From the NCBI RefSeq assembly GCF_900184255.1, contig NZ_LT854640.1, positions 1,007,593 through 1,071,592 of the forward strand: 64,000 nucleotides of DNA. The letters are read 5' to 3'. Under the pieces are notes generated by a model. That model made no database searches, was not told where the DNA came from, and saw only the letters and a program-made list of their open reading frames with translations. This stretch comes from Haloimpatiens massiliensis (GTDB lineage: Bacteria > Bacillota > Clostridia > Clostridiales > Clostridiaceae). The stretch's first letter is position 1. Each line of letters starts with the position of its first letter. This document shows positions 27,414 through 37,024 of this stretch, piece after piece. The translations under genes were made by a program, and so were the position numbers.

Positions 27414-30400
27414 CTAAAACAATTTAATTTGTTCTTCTATTTTAAATCTTGATGCTACAATGACTTCTTCCTCTCCCTTTGTATGTTCACTTCTTAAATA
27501 CTTAACACCACTTTTAAGCTTAGATGGTATAAGATTTAACACATAAATATTATCAAATCTATTGTATATAGAATCTCCACCAAGCCCTGTTAAACATATA
27601 AGCTGAGTATTACTCTTTTTAGCAATATCAATTAATGGTTTTAAAAGATGAGCTGAACTTGTTTGAGCAAAAGGGTTATCCATTATAAGCACCTTACCAC
27701 TTTCTTTTCTGCTGAATATATCACTTTCATCCTTCCTCATATAAGATAACAAACTTGATAGTATTACAAAGGCTGATAAAAATCCTTCTCCTCCTGAGTT
27801 CTTTGAAACTTCATCCCAAGTAATCTGCCTTTGCCTATCTTCTTCAATTTTGTACAACCTAATATTTACTGATCCAATCCCAACAACTTCATCATAAAGC
27901 TTATTTATATTGATATTATTACTAATAATATCCTCTATATCTTCGTTCTGCTCTAAAGCCTTTATGCTTTGCCCTCTTACCTGCTCGATATATTCCTTTA
28001 ATCTGATCTTATAAAGCTCTTTATTTTCATTCCAATCAGAAACCTTTATACTTAGCATCTTTAGCCTTTTGGTTCCAATGGTAATAGATGAATTCTCATC
28101 TATCTTTTCAATATTTTCATGAACATCTTCTATATACTCTAATATGCTCTCTAGTATTTTGCCCTCTTCTTTTTCAATAAGCTCAATATCTGCCAATAGC
28201 TTTTCCATAATCAGTTCATAAGAATTAGTAATTAAATTCAATTGTTTCTTAAACTCTTTAGGCTTGCTTTTTAAGGCTTTAAGTGTTTGAATTGGCTCTT
28301 TAAATAAGCTTTCATGTTTAAATTCATCTTTTATTTCAATATCAACAACTAAATTAGTTAGATTTTTTTCCTTATTAATTTCTTCATCTTTAATATTATT
28401 AAAATCTCTTTTAAGCCTTCCTATGAAACTATCTAATTGATTTAAGTCTATGTCTACAACCACTTTTTCTATAACATTTAAGTCATTAAATTCATTCAAG
28501 CTAGTTATATTATTTTCTATTTTAGCTTTTAACTTATTAACCTGAACTTTTTTATTGTTACTTTCATGAATCATTAATTTAAGCTTTTCAATTTCCAGCT
28601 TAAAATCCTTTTCTACTAATAAACTCTTATTTTTAGCATCTTCTCTATCAAATTTATTTTTTAAAAAGCTATATAAATCATCTAACTTACTTTTTGCAAT
28701 ATTAATACCACTATTGAGCTTATTATATTCCTTAAGTAAACTGCTATAGCTATTACTTTCTTTATCCAATTCGTCTTTTATTTCAAACTCTTTATGAATA
28801 TCATAAGTTTCATTAATATAATCACTTTCACTTACTTTATATTTATCAGCTTTTAAATTAAGTTCTCTTTCAACCTCATTAAACTTCTCAGAAAGAACCT
28901 TTATTTTATCTCGCAATTCTTTTTCTGTACTTGTAATGTCTTTAGTTAAAGCATAGTATTCAGATAATAAATCTTCTATATCTTTTTCAATTTCAGTTCC
29001 AGATCTATAAATATTAAAGTTAGAAAGCTCCCTCAAAGCTTTTTCTTCTTTATTATTATAATGATTAATTGAGATGCTGCACTCATTTATTTCATTTTCT
29101 ATCTGATTTTTTCTGTTTTCTCCTTTATCTATTTCATTCTGTATTATCTTTTGTCTTTCCTGAACTCTTTCTAAAGAAATTTTATCCTTTTTATATTGTT
29201 CATAAGCTTCTATAAGCCCTTTAAAAGCTTTTGCCTTAGCATTGTTGCTTTCAATATTTTTCTCTAAAAGCTTTCCCTTTTCTTTATTATTCTTTATTTC
29301 ATCCTCAAGGCTTAAGATATTCTTTTCTAAATCAATTTCAATTTCTCTTAATTTTTGCTCTTCTTCCTCTAATAGTTTTATTTGTCTTTTTAATTTCTCA
29401 TAACCTTCAAGGGTTAATTCTGAATACTTAACTAGATTTCTTTTTTCCTCATAGAAAGCAATATTCTCTTTCTTTTCACTTATCTTAGACTGTACAGCTT
29501 CTGCCTCTTTTTCTTTAGCCCCTATCAATATTAATAGTTCACTTTTATTTAGCAGCTTATTATTAAAGGAAATAAAAAAGCTAACTCCCTTTAAATTCAC
29601 AATACCTGCATTGATATTGTCAATTCCCTTCTCAAGGTCCTTTCTGTTAAGAATCGATATGGGGAAAGATGTAAAAATATCTAAGCATTCTTTTTCTAGG
29701 CTTTCCAATTCTTTATCATCCATTACTAAAGAATACGGAATAAATGGATTAGCCTCTACAAGCTTTTTATTCTTATCTAGCGAATACCCATTTTTCTTCA
29801 ACCACTCCATTCCATAAGTTATACTAATATCCTTCTGTCTAAGCTTTTCTTCAACATCCTTAGGAAGCTCTAGAACTTTTCCAGTTTTAAGCTTTTCAAT
29901 TTCACTTACTATACTCTCAAATTGCCTTTTTAACTTTGTTTCATCTTCCTTTAAGAAGTCTATTTTTCTATCAAAAGCGTTGACTATGCTTTCACCATCA
30001 AAAACCTTATCTTCTTCTAAATAAACAAACTTAATTATATCCTTTCGTTTCTTTATTTCTTCTTCAGCCTTTTCAAGGTCTAAAGTTTTATTAGCCAATT
30101 TATTTTTAACATCATAGATATTTTCTAAATTTCTTTTTCTTTCACTTTGTTTACTTTTTAATTTTTCTTCATCAGATAATATTTTTTCTACAATACTTTT
30201 TCTTTCCTTATTTAAGGTAAAAATTTCATCATTAATTTCTTTATCAATAACAAGCACTTTCTGGTCATCAAAATACCCCTCAATATTTCTAAATAGATTT
30301 AAACTATAATTACTGTTAAAGCTATATTCTAATTTATCAAAGGATAGAATCTCCGCTGACAAGCTACCTTTCTTCTCCGTTAAACCATAATTTTCTTTTC

Positions 30401-31793
30401 TAGTAGCATTAAGTTTATCATTGATATCCTCTTTTTCCTTTACTAAATCCTTCTTCAATTGTACCTTATCTGATTTCTCTATCTTTACAGTATCTAGTTG
30501 CTTTTGTAGAATTCCTCTTATAGTAAAACCAAGATTATTAATATACGGTGCACTATCTTCATTCTTTTTATTCAATATACGCAGTTCAGTTTCATACTGC
30601 TGTAACTCTTTTGAAGTATTTTGATACAACCTGTATATCTTAGCACACTCTAATATATTCCCTTTTCTTATCAAACTATTTTTTCTACCTTCACTTTCAT
30701 TAAGAAGCTCCTGCTGGGTTTTACTCTGAGCTTCTAAAGTATAAATTTCCTCCTGCCTTTTATATATTTTTATTGATTCTTCTTCATATCTAAGCTCTTC
30801 TATTTTGTCATTAAGACTTTTAGCTAATTCTTCTAATTCCAGTTCTTCCCTTTCTTTGTCTTTAAGCTTTTCCTTTAAAAATTCCATTACATTCCCAATA
30901 TAATTTTTTATCTCTTCCTTTTTTTCAGCTGTACCAATAAATTCATCACAACACATATGTATACCCTTAGATAACTCATTAAATAGTTCAAGCTTTGCCT
31001 TTTTATCAATGTTTGCTTTATTTTGCCTATACTGCTTAATGTATCTATCTAATAATTTTCTGTAATTATCAATCCTGTCCTCATCAATTTTTAGCTTATT
31101 TTCTACTGCTGGTAAAAACCATTCTTTAACTAAACCCTTGCTATCCTTAGCCTTAGTAAAAAGTTCTGATAACCCTGACTCCTTTAAGTTTATCTGCTTA
31201 ATTATAGTTTCCCATTCCCTATAATTAATTTTATATTCCTCTAATTTACTAAAATAATTTTTAGTAGTTACAGAGTTATTCATATCATAACAATTAAACT
31301 TAAGCTCTCTATTCTTTTTCAAATTCTCAAATAGATTTTTGGAATTAGCATAGCTCTTTACTACCCTCCTATCATCTTTCTCCTCAATTATAGGAATGTT
31401 ATCAATATCATATTTATTTTTATCTCTGTATTCATAAATAAAGTTTATAATGTCCAGCTTTTCTTTTGAATTTTCATCGGAAGCTGCCTGCTTTTTTCTA
31501 ACCATCATACCTGTCAATAAATAACCTGCTCCATCATCCAGTTTCCATTCAACCAATATGTACGTAGGAGTTCCTGATGTAAAATAACTTTCAAAAGCTC
31601 TATTCTTTGTATTTCTGTATCTTCTATTAACAAAAGGAGCCATAACCATTTGAACAAGTACAGATTTACCTCCACCGTTTCTCAAGTTAAGCATAGTATT
31701 TTCGCCATTTAAATAAAATTTCTCATCATCTATTTTCATAGTATTGTAATTATAATTTAAATTAACAAATCTAATTTTATGTATTTTACTCAT
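27414..31793 (-). CDS. jetC: JetC, SMC/MukB-like ATPase of a Wadjet defence system
   Basis: A 1459-aa SMC-like protein. Walker A (GGGKS) is at residues 40-44. Two very long coiled coils (about 270-560 and 780-1230) surround a hinge-like region. The ABC signature SGGEG is at about 1333-1337, and Walker B GKVLIMDNPF ends near residue 1374; there the acidic residue is followed by Asn, not the Glu usual in SMC proteins. JetC with JetA and JetB forms a condensin-like motor that extrudes plasmid DNA so that JetD can cut it. It overlaps jetB by 8 nt and is last in the operon. Confidence 0.9.
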   Translation of the reverse strand: MSKIHKIRFVNLNYNYNTMKIDDEKFYLNGENTMLNLRNGGGKSVLVQMVMAPFVNRRYRNTKNRAFESYFTSGTPTYILVEWKLDDGAGYLLTGMMVRKKQAASDENSKEKLDIINFIYEYRDKNKYDIDNIPIIEEKDDRRVVKSYANSKNLFENLKKNRELKFNCYDMNNSVTTKNYFSKLEEYKINYREWETIIKQINLKESGLSELFTKAKDSKGLVKEWFLPAVENKLKIDEDRIDNYRKLLDRYIKQYRQNKANIDKKAKLELFNELSKGIHMCCDEFIGTAEKKEEIKNYIGNVMEFLKEKLKDKEREELELEELAKSLNDKIEELRYEEESIKIYKRQEEIYTLEAQSKTQQELLNESEGRKNSLIRKGNILECAKIYRLYQNTSKELQQYETELRILNKKNEDSAPYINNLGFTIRGILQKQLDTVKIEKSDKVQLKKDLVKEKEDINDKLNATRKENYGLTEKKGSLSAEILSFDKLEYSFNSNYSLNLFRNIEGYFDDQKVLVIDKEINDEIFTLNKERKSIVEKILSDEEKLKSKQSERKRNLENIYDVKNKLANKTLDLEKAEEEIKKRKDIIKFVYLEEDKVFDGESIVNAFDRKIDFLKEDETKLKRQFESIVSEIEKLKTGKVLELPKDVEEKLRQKDISITYGMEWLKKNGYSLDKNKKLVEANPFIPYSLVMDDKELESLEKECLDIFTSFPISILNRKDLEKGIDNINAGIVNLKGVSFFISFNNKLLNKSELLILIGAKEKEAEAVQSKISEKKENIAFYEEKRNLVKYSELTLEGYEKLKRQIKLLEEEEQKLREIEIDLEKNILSLEDEIKNNKEKGKLLEKNIESNNAKAKAFKGLIEAYEQYKKDKISLERVQERQKIIQNEIDKGENRKNQIENEINECSISINHYNNKEEKALRELSNFNIYRSGTEIEKDIEDLLSEYYALTKDITSTEKELRDKIKVLSEKFNEVERELNLKADKYKVSESDYINETYDIHKEFEIKDELDKESNSYSSLLKEYNKLNSGINIAKSKLDDLYSFLKNKFDREDAKNKSLLVEKDFKLEIEKLKLMIHESNNKKVQVNKLKAKIENNITSLNEFNDLNVIEKVVVDIDLNQLDSFIGRLKRDFNNIKDEEINKEKNLTNLVVDIEIKDEFKHESLFKEPIQTLKALKSKPKEFKKQLNLITNSYELIMEKLLADIELIEKEEGKILESILEYIEDVHENIEKIDENSSITIGTKRLKMLSIKVSDWNENKELYKIRLKEYIEQVRGQSIKALEQNEDIEDIISNNININKLYDEVVGIGSVNIRLYKIEEDRQRQITWDEVSKNSGGEGFLSAFVILSSLLSYMRKDESDIFSRKESGKVLIMDNPFAQTSSAHLLKPLIDIAKKSNTQLICLTGLGGDSIYNRFDNIYVLNLIPSKLKSGVKYLRSEHTKGEEEVIVASRFKIEEQIKLF

Positions 31794-32493
31794 TTATCTC
31801 TTCTCCTAAAGCTTTTAATACCCTATTATAATTATTCTTATTTAACAAATTCCAGTCCATAAAACTGTCCAGTTTTTTAGTGGTTTTAATCATATCGTCG
31901 CCCTTAATATAATATATTAAACCCTGACTATCCAAGAAATCTAAAATTGTATTTATAAAACCTTCCTTTGTTGTCTTGGAGGTACTTTTACTATCACTAC
32001 TTTTTAAAGCTTCAAATCTTTCAAGTATATTTTCAAAGGCAATTCCACTTTCAACATTATCTGCTTCTCTATCAATACCATCCTTTAATCTATCAGTGAT
32101 AATATTCAAAAATTCACCAACTTTAATATACTCCCTGGACTTGCTAGAAATACTTTGAGAACTATAAAACTCAACTAAAAGAGTTAATATGACAAATTGA
32201 GATAAATAATAATCCTTATCATTTGCTCCAGATTTACATAATACTTTTTTAAGCTCCCCTTTTGAATATCCTATAAAGTCATTGTCTTCCTTAGGTATCA
32301 GATATACTATTCCACCATACTTTTTAACATAGCATTCTGACGCCTCCCCCTGCTCTTTAACAAGCTCCGTTACATTCTCATTTTCAGAATAATTCTTGTA
32401 AAGTTCTTCTACATCTTCTTTCAGCTCACCATGCTTTAATAAATAGTAAAATATTTTATTGCTAAGTTTAATTTCTTCAGTAGTATATGCCAT
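31786..32493 (-). CDS. jetB: JetB, MukE-like Wadjet subunit
   Basis: A 235-aa protein with no membrane segment, predicted winged-helix type, rich in Lys/Glu. No catalytic motif is visible. Assigned from size and position between jetA and jetC, with overlaps on both sides (TAATG with jetA, 8 nt with jetC). It would be the MukE-like kleisin partner that bridges JetA and JetC. It does not resemble the best-known type I JetB in any motif I recognise. Confidence 0.8.
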   Translation of the reverse strand: MAYTTEEIKLSNKIFYYLLKHGELKEDVEELYKNYSENENVTELVKEQGEASECYVKKYGGIVYLIPKEDNDFIGYSKGELKKVLCKSGANDKDYYLSQFVILTLLVEFYSSQSISSKSREYIKVGEFLNIITDRLKDGIDREADNVESGIAFENILERFEALKSSDSKSTSKTTKEGFINTILDFLDSQGLIYYIKGDDMIKTTKKLDSFMDWNLLNKNNYNRVLKALGEEINE

Positions 32494-34118
32494 TATAATC
32501 TCAAGCCTCCTGACTTTGTAATCTCAATAGAAATATCCGAGCATATGAAGTTTTTTATATCTCCATTTTCATTCATTAATCCCTCTAATTTAACGTCCTC
32601 ACTATCCAATATCTTTTGAACTTTTATTTTCCATATGTTTTTAAAACTTTTATTTCCATCAATAATTTCTAAAATACTCTTATTAAGTTGAAATTCTATT
32701 TCACCAGACTCAACAGAGTTTTTTCTTTCCTCTCTTATGTCAGCTATATCTATAATTCTATTTTTAAGCATTTCAATAATAACTTCTCTAAATATTTCCA
32801 CTGTTGGAATTAAAGTTTTCATTAATATGTTACTTTCTCTTATCAGTGAATTAATTTCCCCTAAAGAAATTTTATTTCTTTCAGAGGCTAGCTCCAAAAG
32901 TAATTCTATTACCCCTTTATACTTGTCTAGTCTTTCTAGCTTTTTCTTATTTTCAGCTTCAATTACTTCATCCTCATCAATGGCAAATTCCTCATCCTCT
33001 TCAACTTGATTTTTTCTAATAATCTTTTGATATTCTAATGCTTTATTTATGTTATAAAATTTGTGAGGCTTCATTTTAAATAGTGGGCTAAAAAATATAT
33101 CAATATCTTCTAGTTTCTCTGGACTCTCTAGTATTTTATCATAAACCTCTGACTTAAAATTAAACCTTTCAATCAAAGACATTTTGGAGATATTCTCAAG
33201 TTCCCTTCCATAAACATCCTTCAAATCAAAATGCTTTTTCAGCACCTTTTGATCCTCATCTATAGTCCTGCTTAAATACTTCTCTATTATTTTTAAATTA
33301 TTAAGATTTTCTTCTTCCTCTTTATTTAACTCTTTAATATGTATATCATGTTCAATGAACTCATTAATCTTTTCATTTACCATCTCTCTATGAATAAGAA
33401 ACTGTTTTTTAGTATTATTTAAAATTTCTAAATTTCCTTCCATCATAGACTTATAGTCTTCTGCTGAATAGGAAAGAGGGTTTTCTCTTATCTTCCTTAT
33501 GGCATTCTCCATGCTTTGAACTCTTATTCTAAGCATATTAAATATATTTTTAATATCATCCACTGCCTTATCATAAGATGCTTTTTCTAAATGCATTTTA
33601 AATACAATTTCATGAATAGTAATTTTTAAATTTTCCTCAATTTCTAAGGTAGATAACAGCAGTGAGTATCCATCATCTGTTAATGAATATGACACCCTTC
33701 TTACACCATCAATATATTCCATTTTGTTTTTAATAAAGCTTATATTAATATCCGTATATTGCCCTTCCTTAAAGTTGTAGGCCTTAAAATACATTGCATT
33801 ACCTTCATCACATAAAATAGCATTCACTATAAACTCCCCTAAATTCTTGCACTCCTCATAGGTTATACCCTTTTTTAAATGAAGATTGTTAACCTCATCA
33901 ATAAAGGCTGCTATATGGTCAATAGTACACATTTCTTCCTTTAAAGATTGTTCCATTATGTAAAGCAATATTGAAAATATTAAATTATCCTGTTCATAGC
34001 CTTCATTAAAACCATACTTTTTCCAAGTGCCCTTAGCTATACTATTTCTAAAAAGCAAAGCATAGGCACCAATTTTCTTCATTCTTATATGCTGTACATC
34101 TAAAAAGCTTAAATCCAT
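32493..34118 (-). CDS. jetA: JetA, MukF-like kleisin subunit of Wadjet
   Basis: About 541 aa, starting MDLSFLDVQHIRMKKIGAYA. I chose the ATG at 34118 directly after GGAGGAGAAA; an in-frame TTG 12 nt earlier is less likely. N-terminal winged-helix-like part, then a long coiled-coil middle (about 170-310), then a C-terminal segment that would bind JetC heads. It resembles JetA of the non-type-I Wadjet systems. Tight spacing (12 nt after jetD) and the jetB overlap show one transcript. Confidence 0.85.
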   Translation of the reverse strand: MDLSFLDVQHIRMKKIGAYALLFRNSIAKGTWKKYGFNEGYEQDNLIFSILLYIMEQSLKEEMCTIDHIAAFIDEVNNLHLKKGITYEECKNLGEFIVNAILCDEGNAMYFKAYNFKEGQYTDINISFIKNKMEYIDGVRRVSYSLTDDGYSLLLSTLEIEENLKITIHEIVFKMHLEKASYDKAVDDIKNIFNMLRIRVQSMENAIRKIRENPLSYSAEDYKSMMEGNLEILNNTKKQFLIHREMVNEKINEFIEHDIHIKELNKEEEENLNNLKIIEKYLSRTIDEDQKVLKKHFDLKDVYGRELENISKMSLIERFNFKSEVYDKILESPEKLEDIDIFFSPLFKMKPHKFYNINKALEYQKIIRKNQVEEDEEFAIDEDEVIEAENKKKLERLDKYKGVIELLLELASERNKISLGEINSLIRESNILMKTLIPTVEIFREVIIEMLKNRIIDIADIREERKNSVESGEIEFQLNKSILEIIDGNKSFKNIWKIKVQKILDSEDVKLEGLMNENGDIKNFICSDISIEITKSGGLRL

Positions 34119-34130
34119 TTTCTCCTCCAA

Positions 34131-35138
34131 CTATAAATCTATAATACTAACTATCTCCTGTGGTATATATATATCATTTTTTAATATTTCTTCTATTTTA
34201 GTTCTGTACTCCTCATCAAATTCCTTTAAAAATATCTCGCTAATATTTTTATTCTGACCCTCTTTAGTCTTTGGTAAACATATTGATTCAATTTTAGCCT
34301 TATCAATCATCCTTTTATATCCACTTATAAATGGAATCATATTATACTCTTTACTAAACAGCTTATATAAACCTTCATATATAATAATTCCTTCATAATC
34401 TAAATCACCAAAATATAATATTTTATTTCTACTATCTGAAACATAATCTTCAACTGATATTTTATAATCATTAAAAGCTTTATTAATATTTTTACCTCCG
34501 CCATATATTAAAGTTCCAATATTTTCTCCAAAAATATTATCTCCGCCACTAATTAAATGTCTCCTCATTGTATAATAGGTATCTTTATTTTCTATAATTA
34601 AAACCTTTTGTGGCGTTTCTTTATATTTTGAATAGTATGCCAAAGGTTCAGAAGTATCATAATAATTTAGTTCTTTTAAATCAATTCCTAAATTTTTTAA
34701 AATAGTTTTTCCCCCTTCCTTTTGCAAAAATTTCTCCCTTCCCCATATTTGAAAGGCTCTTTCATTCATAGAAATGGTTTTACTTAATAACCACTGCTTA
34801 TTAGTTATAAAATCATCTAATTTAAAAATATATTCTCTATGCTCCTTATACTTTTCTAAATGATTTTTGTAATATTCAATACTGAATTTAGTTGATAGTT
34901 TATAATTTATTTCATCAAGGATCTCACTATTATCTTTATTTTTCTCTAATATCCTATATTTTTTATATAGCGTTGGCTTTTTACCATTTCCACCACTATT
35001 CTTTACCGGCAAAAGTCTTTCCTCTTTTATTAAATCAGCTACAACCTTGCATAATTCTTCATAGGATTCTGTTTTATATATTTCATCAATTTTATCCAAT
35101 TCTATAATTTTCTTACTATAACTATCTATATCTTTCAT
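34131..35138 (-). CDS. jetD: JetD, Toprim-type nuclease subunit of Wadjet
   Basis: A 335-aa protein of the DUF2220 type. The N-terminal half is a DNA-binding/arm region. The C-terminal Toprim-like core has the acidic motifs LIIENKD (E183) and ILYFGDLDYEG (D245, D247), which bind the metal ions that cut DNA. All expected acidic residues are present. It is first in this operon (order D-A-B-C), which differs from the classical A-B-C-D order of type I and fits another Wadjet subtype. Confidence 0.9.
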   Translation of the reverse strand: MKDIDSYSKKIIELDKIDEIYKTESYEELCKVVADLIKEERLLPVKNSGGNGKKPTLYKKYRILEKNKDNSEILDEINYKLSTKFSIEYYKNHLEKYKEHREYIFKLDDFITNKQWLLSKTISMNERAFQIWGREKFLQKEGGKTILKNLGIDLKELNYYDTSEPLAYYSKYKETPQKVLIIENKDTYYTMRRHLISGGDNIFGENIGTLIYGGGKNINKAFNDYKISVEDYVSDSRNKILYFGDLDYEGIIIYEGLYKLFSKEYNMIPFISGYKRMIDKAKIESICLPKTKEGQNKNISEIFLKEFDEEYRTKIEEILKNDIYIPQEIVSIIDL

Positions 35139-35175
35139 ATTCCACCTCTAATTATTGCTTCATTTCTTTATTAAT

Positions 35176-35204
35176 ATTTTATCATAACTCTTTGTAATCG
35201 TAAA
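35176..35204 (-). promoter_or_regulatory. Probable sigma-A promoter of the Wadjet operon
   Basis: TTTACG (35199-35204) and TAAAAT (35176-35181), 17 nt apart, with TG two bases before the -10. It lies 38 nt before jetD; RBS AGAGGTGG follows. Confidence 0.45.
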
Positions 35205-35243
35205 AAAAACACCAAAGTCCTAGTATCTACTTGGTGTTTTTTT
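35203..35243. terminator. Terminator between the coiled-coil gene and the Wadjet operon
   Basis: Arms AAAAAACACCAA and TTGGTGTTTTTT form a strong stem that can act in both directions. It lies just after the coiled-coil gene stop codon (minus strand). Confidence 0.75.
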
Positions 35244-35256
35244 ATGCTTTCATATT

Positions 35257-35562
35257 TTATTTTATAACCTTAAGATTTGCTATATTCTCCATATTTCTAG
35301 CTGTTACTATTTCTACTGTTGCCAAGTCTTTTCTCATATTTTCAACTTTTGCTGAAAGATGAGAAATTTCATTACACATATTATCATGTTCTGCCTTATT
35401 AGTTATTGCCTTATCTTCAAGTATTCTTAAAATTCTTCCATGTTCCTTTTGCTGAATTTTTATAAATTTTACATCTTCCTTTAAACTAGATATATCTTCT
35501 TTTATTGGATTTAATTTTTCATCTAGCAAATTACTAATTGCACTCAATATATCTTTATCCAT
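35257..35562 (-). CDS. Small coiled-coil protein of unknown function
   Basis: About 101 aa from the ATG at 35562 (MDKDILSAISNLLDEKLNPI), which has GGTGGTG upstream; the slightly longer in-frame start at 35577 lacks a good ribosome binding site. Almost entirely charged helix with heptad-like spacing (EDISSLKEDVKFIKIQQKEH). Proteins like this occur widely in Firmicutes near mobile genes. It has its own terminator, and no functional link to Wadjet can be shown. I do not recognise a named family. Confidence 0.7.
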   Translation of the reverse strand: MDKDILSAISNLLDEKLNPIKEDISSLKEDVKFIKIQQKEHGRILRILEDKAITNKAEHDNMCNEISHLSAKVENMRKDLATVEIVTARNMENIANLKVIK

Positions 35563-35662
35563 TAAATTCACCACCATAATTTATTTATACATATATATTA
35601 TCATTAGATTTATATTACATCAACTAGAAATTCATTCCAGTTTAGTATAAATACCTATACCA

Positions 35663-35703
35663 AAAGACACTAGTAACTTTCATGCTAGCTACTAGTGTCT
35701 CTT
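35663..35703 (-). terminator. Terminator after the YjfB-like gene
   Basis: Arms AGACACTAGTA and TACTAGTGTCT form a strong stem 10 nt downstream of the small gene's stop codon on the minus strand. Confidence 0.7.
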
Positions 35704-35712
35704 TAATCACCT

Positions 35713-35889
35713 TTAGATTCTCACATCTAAATTTCTTCCTAAATTAGGGTCAGCTGATTGCTCTAACATTTTTGTCATTTCCGCTGCATTTTCTTTTCCC
35801 GTATTTAAAGCTAATTTCATAACAGACAAACTAGCTTGCTCCATAAGCTTACTTTGCCTCATTGTCATTGATAAACCTGCTATATCCAT
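35713..35889 (-). CDS. YjfB-family putative motility peptide
   Basis: A 58-aa protein beginning MDIAGLSMTMRQSKLMEQAS and ending NLGRNLDVRI. This is the pattern of the YjfB-type small proteins (N-terminal MDIA(G/A)LS, a central helix of Met/Gln/Ala, C-terminal PNLG), which tend to appear with flagellar genes; their function is unknown. AAGGAGGGG precedes the ATG by 6 nt. A sigma-D type promoter is present upstream and a terminator downstream, so it forms a single-gene late unit. It lies just after a flagellin gene. Confidence 0.8.
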   Translation of the reverse strand: MDIAGLSMTMRQSKLMEQASLSVMKLALNTGKENAAEMTKMLEQSADPNLGRNLDVRI

Positions 35890-35914
35890 ATTACCCCTCC
35901 TTGTATTAATCTAT

Positions 35915-35941
35915 ATATCGTAGCAAAAATAAAAAACCTTA
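35915..35941 (-). promoter_or_regulatory. Sigma-D type promoter of the YjfB-like gene
   Basis: Minus strand TAAG (35938-35941), 17 nt, then CGATAT (35915-35920) within CTACGATAT. It matches the flagellin promoters in spacing and -10 core. Confidence 0.55.
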
Positions 35942-35963
35942 GAATCTTTAGCATATCACTTAA

Positions 35964-36896
35964 TTAAAGAGATTTTAAAAGTTCTATTATATAATTTGGC
36001 TGCTGATTAGCTTGAGCAAGCATAGCCTGTGCTACCTGCTGAAGAATACTATGTCTTGATAAATTCATAATTTCTTTAGCCATATCGGCATCTCTTATTC
36101 TAGATTCTGCTGCAGTAAGATTTTCAGAAGTATTTTCTAAATAACTTATTCTATGTTCTAACATATTTTCAGATGCTCCCAAACTAGCTCTTTGTGAAGA
36201 TACATCATTTATGGCATCATCTAATATTTTAATAGCAGAAGATGCATTTTCTTGATTAGAAATATCCAATGCATATTGTGAATTACTACTAGTATCATTA
36301 GTTACATTTTTAATTTTAGTATACTTTGCAGTAACAGTTCCATCCTTAGAAGTTACAATTCCATCTGCAGTATCTCCACTTATTTTTAAAGCTTCAGATC
36401 TCATATCCTTTATTCCTACCGAACACTCTTGTCCTTTATTAGCACCAGTTTGGAGGATTATATTTGATAAATCTCCTTCACCTCCATTTAAAAGCTTTCT
36501 AGTATTGAACTCAGTGGTGTTTCCAATTCTGTTTATCTCTGAAGTTAATTGATTTAACTCTTCTTGGAGTGCTTTTCTATCTTCTGGTGAATTGGTATCA
36601 TTAGCTGCTTGTACAGCCAATTCTCTCATCCTTTGTAAAATTGAGTGAGTCTCATTTAGTGCTCCCTCTGCAGTTTGGATTAGGGATATGCCATCCTGTG
36701 TATTTCTAGCCGCCTGTTCCAGCCCTCGTATTTGCCCTCTCATTCTTTCTGATATAGCAAGTCCTGCAGGATCATCTGCAGCGCTATTTATTCTAAGTCC
36801 AGAAGAGAGCCTCATCATAGCCTTACTACACATATTTGAATGGAACATTATGTTTCTATAAGCAGTCATGGCATTTATATTATGATTTATTATCAT
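35964..36896 (-). CDS. Flagellin paralogue in the accessory region
   Basis: A 310-aa flagellin. N-terminal D0/D1 is well kept (MIINHNINAMTAYRNIMFHS, then TQDGISLIQTAEGALNETHS); the short middle domain (about 145-215) is serine/threonine-rich; the C-terminal D0/D1 has AESRIRDADMAKEIMNLSRH. The end is IIELLKSL rather than LLR. RBS GGAGGTGATAAG. I see no convincing sigma-D site upstream, so expression may need another promoter. Confidence 0.93.
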   Translation of the reverse strand: MIINHNINAMTAYRNIMFHSNMCSKAMMRLSSGLRINSAADDPAGLAISERMRGQIRGLEQAARNTQDGISLIQTAEGALNETHSILQRMRELAVQAANDTNSPEDRKALQEELNQLTSEINRIGNTTEFNTRKLLNGGEGDLSNIILQTGANKGQECSVGIKDMRSEALKISGDTADGIVTSKDGTVTAKYTKIKNVTNDTSSNSQYALDISNQENASSAIKILDDAINDVSSQRASLGASENMLEHRISYLENTSENLTAAESRIRDADMAKEIMNLSRHSILQQVAQAMLAQANQQPNYIIELLKSL

Positions 36897-37024
36897 TTGA
36901 TCTTATCACCTCCTATTGCAATTTTACCTTGAGTATTTCACTCCATGAATTACTTCCCCATAACTATGAGTATTAAATATTTTAAACCTTTCATACTGTT
37001 TTTTGTAAGTAACAGTTACCCAAT

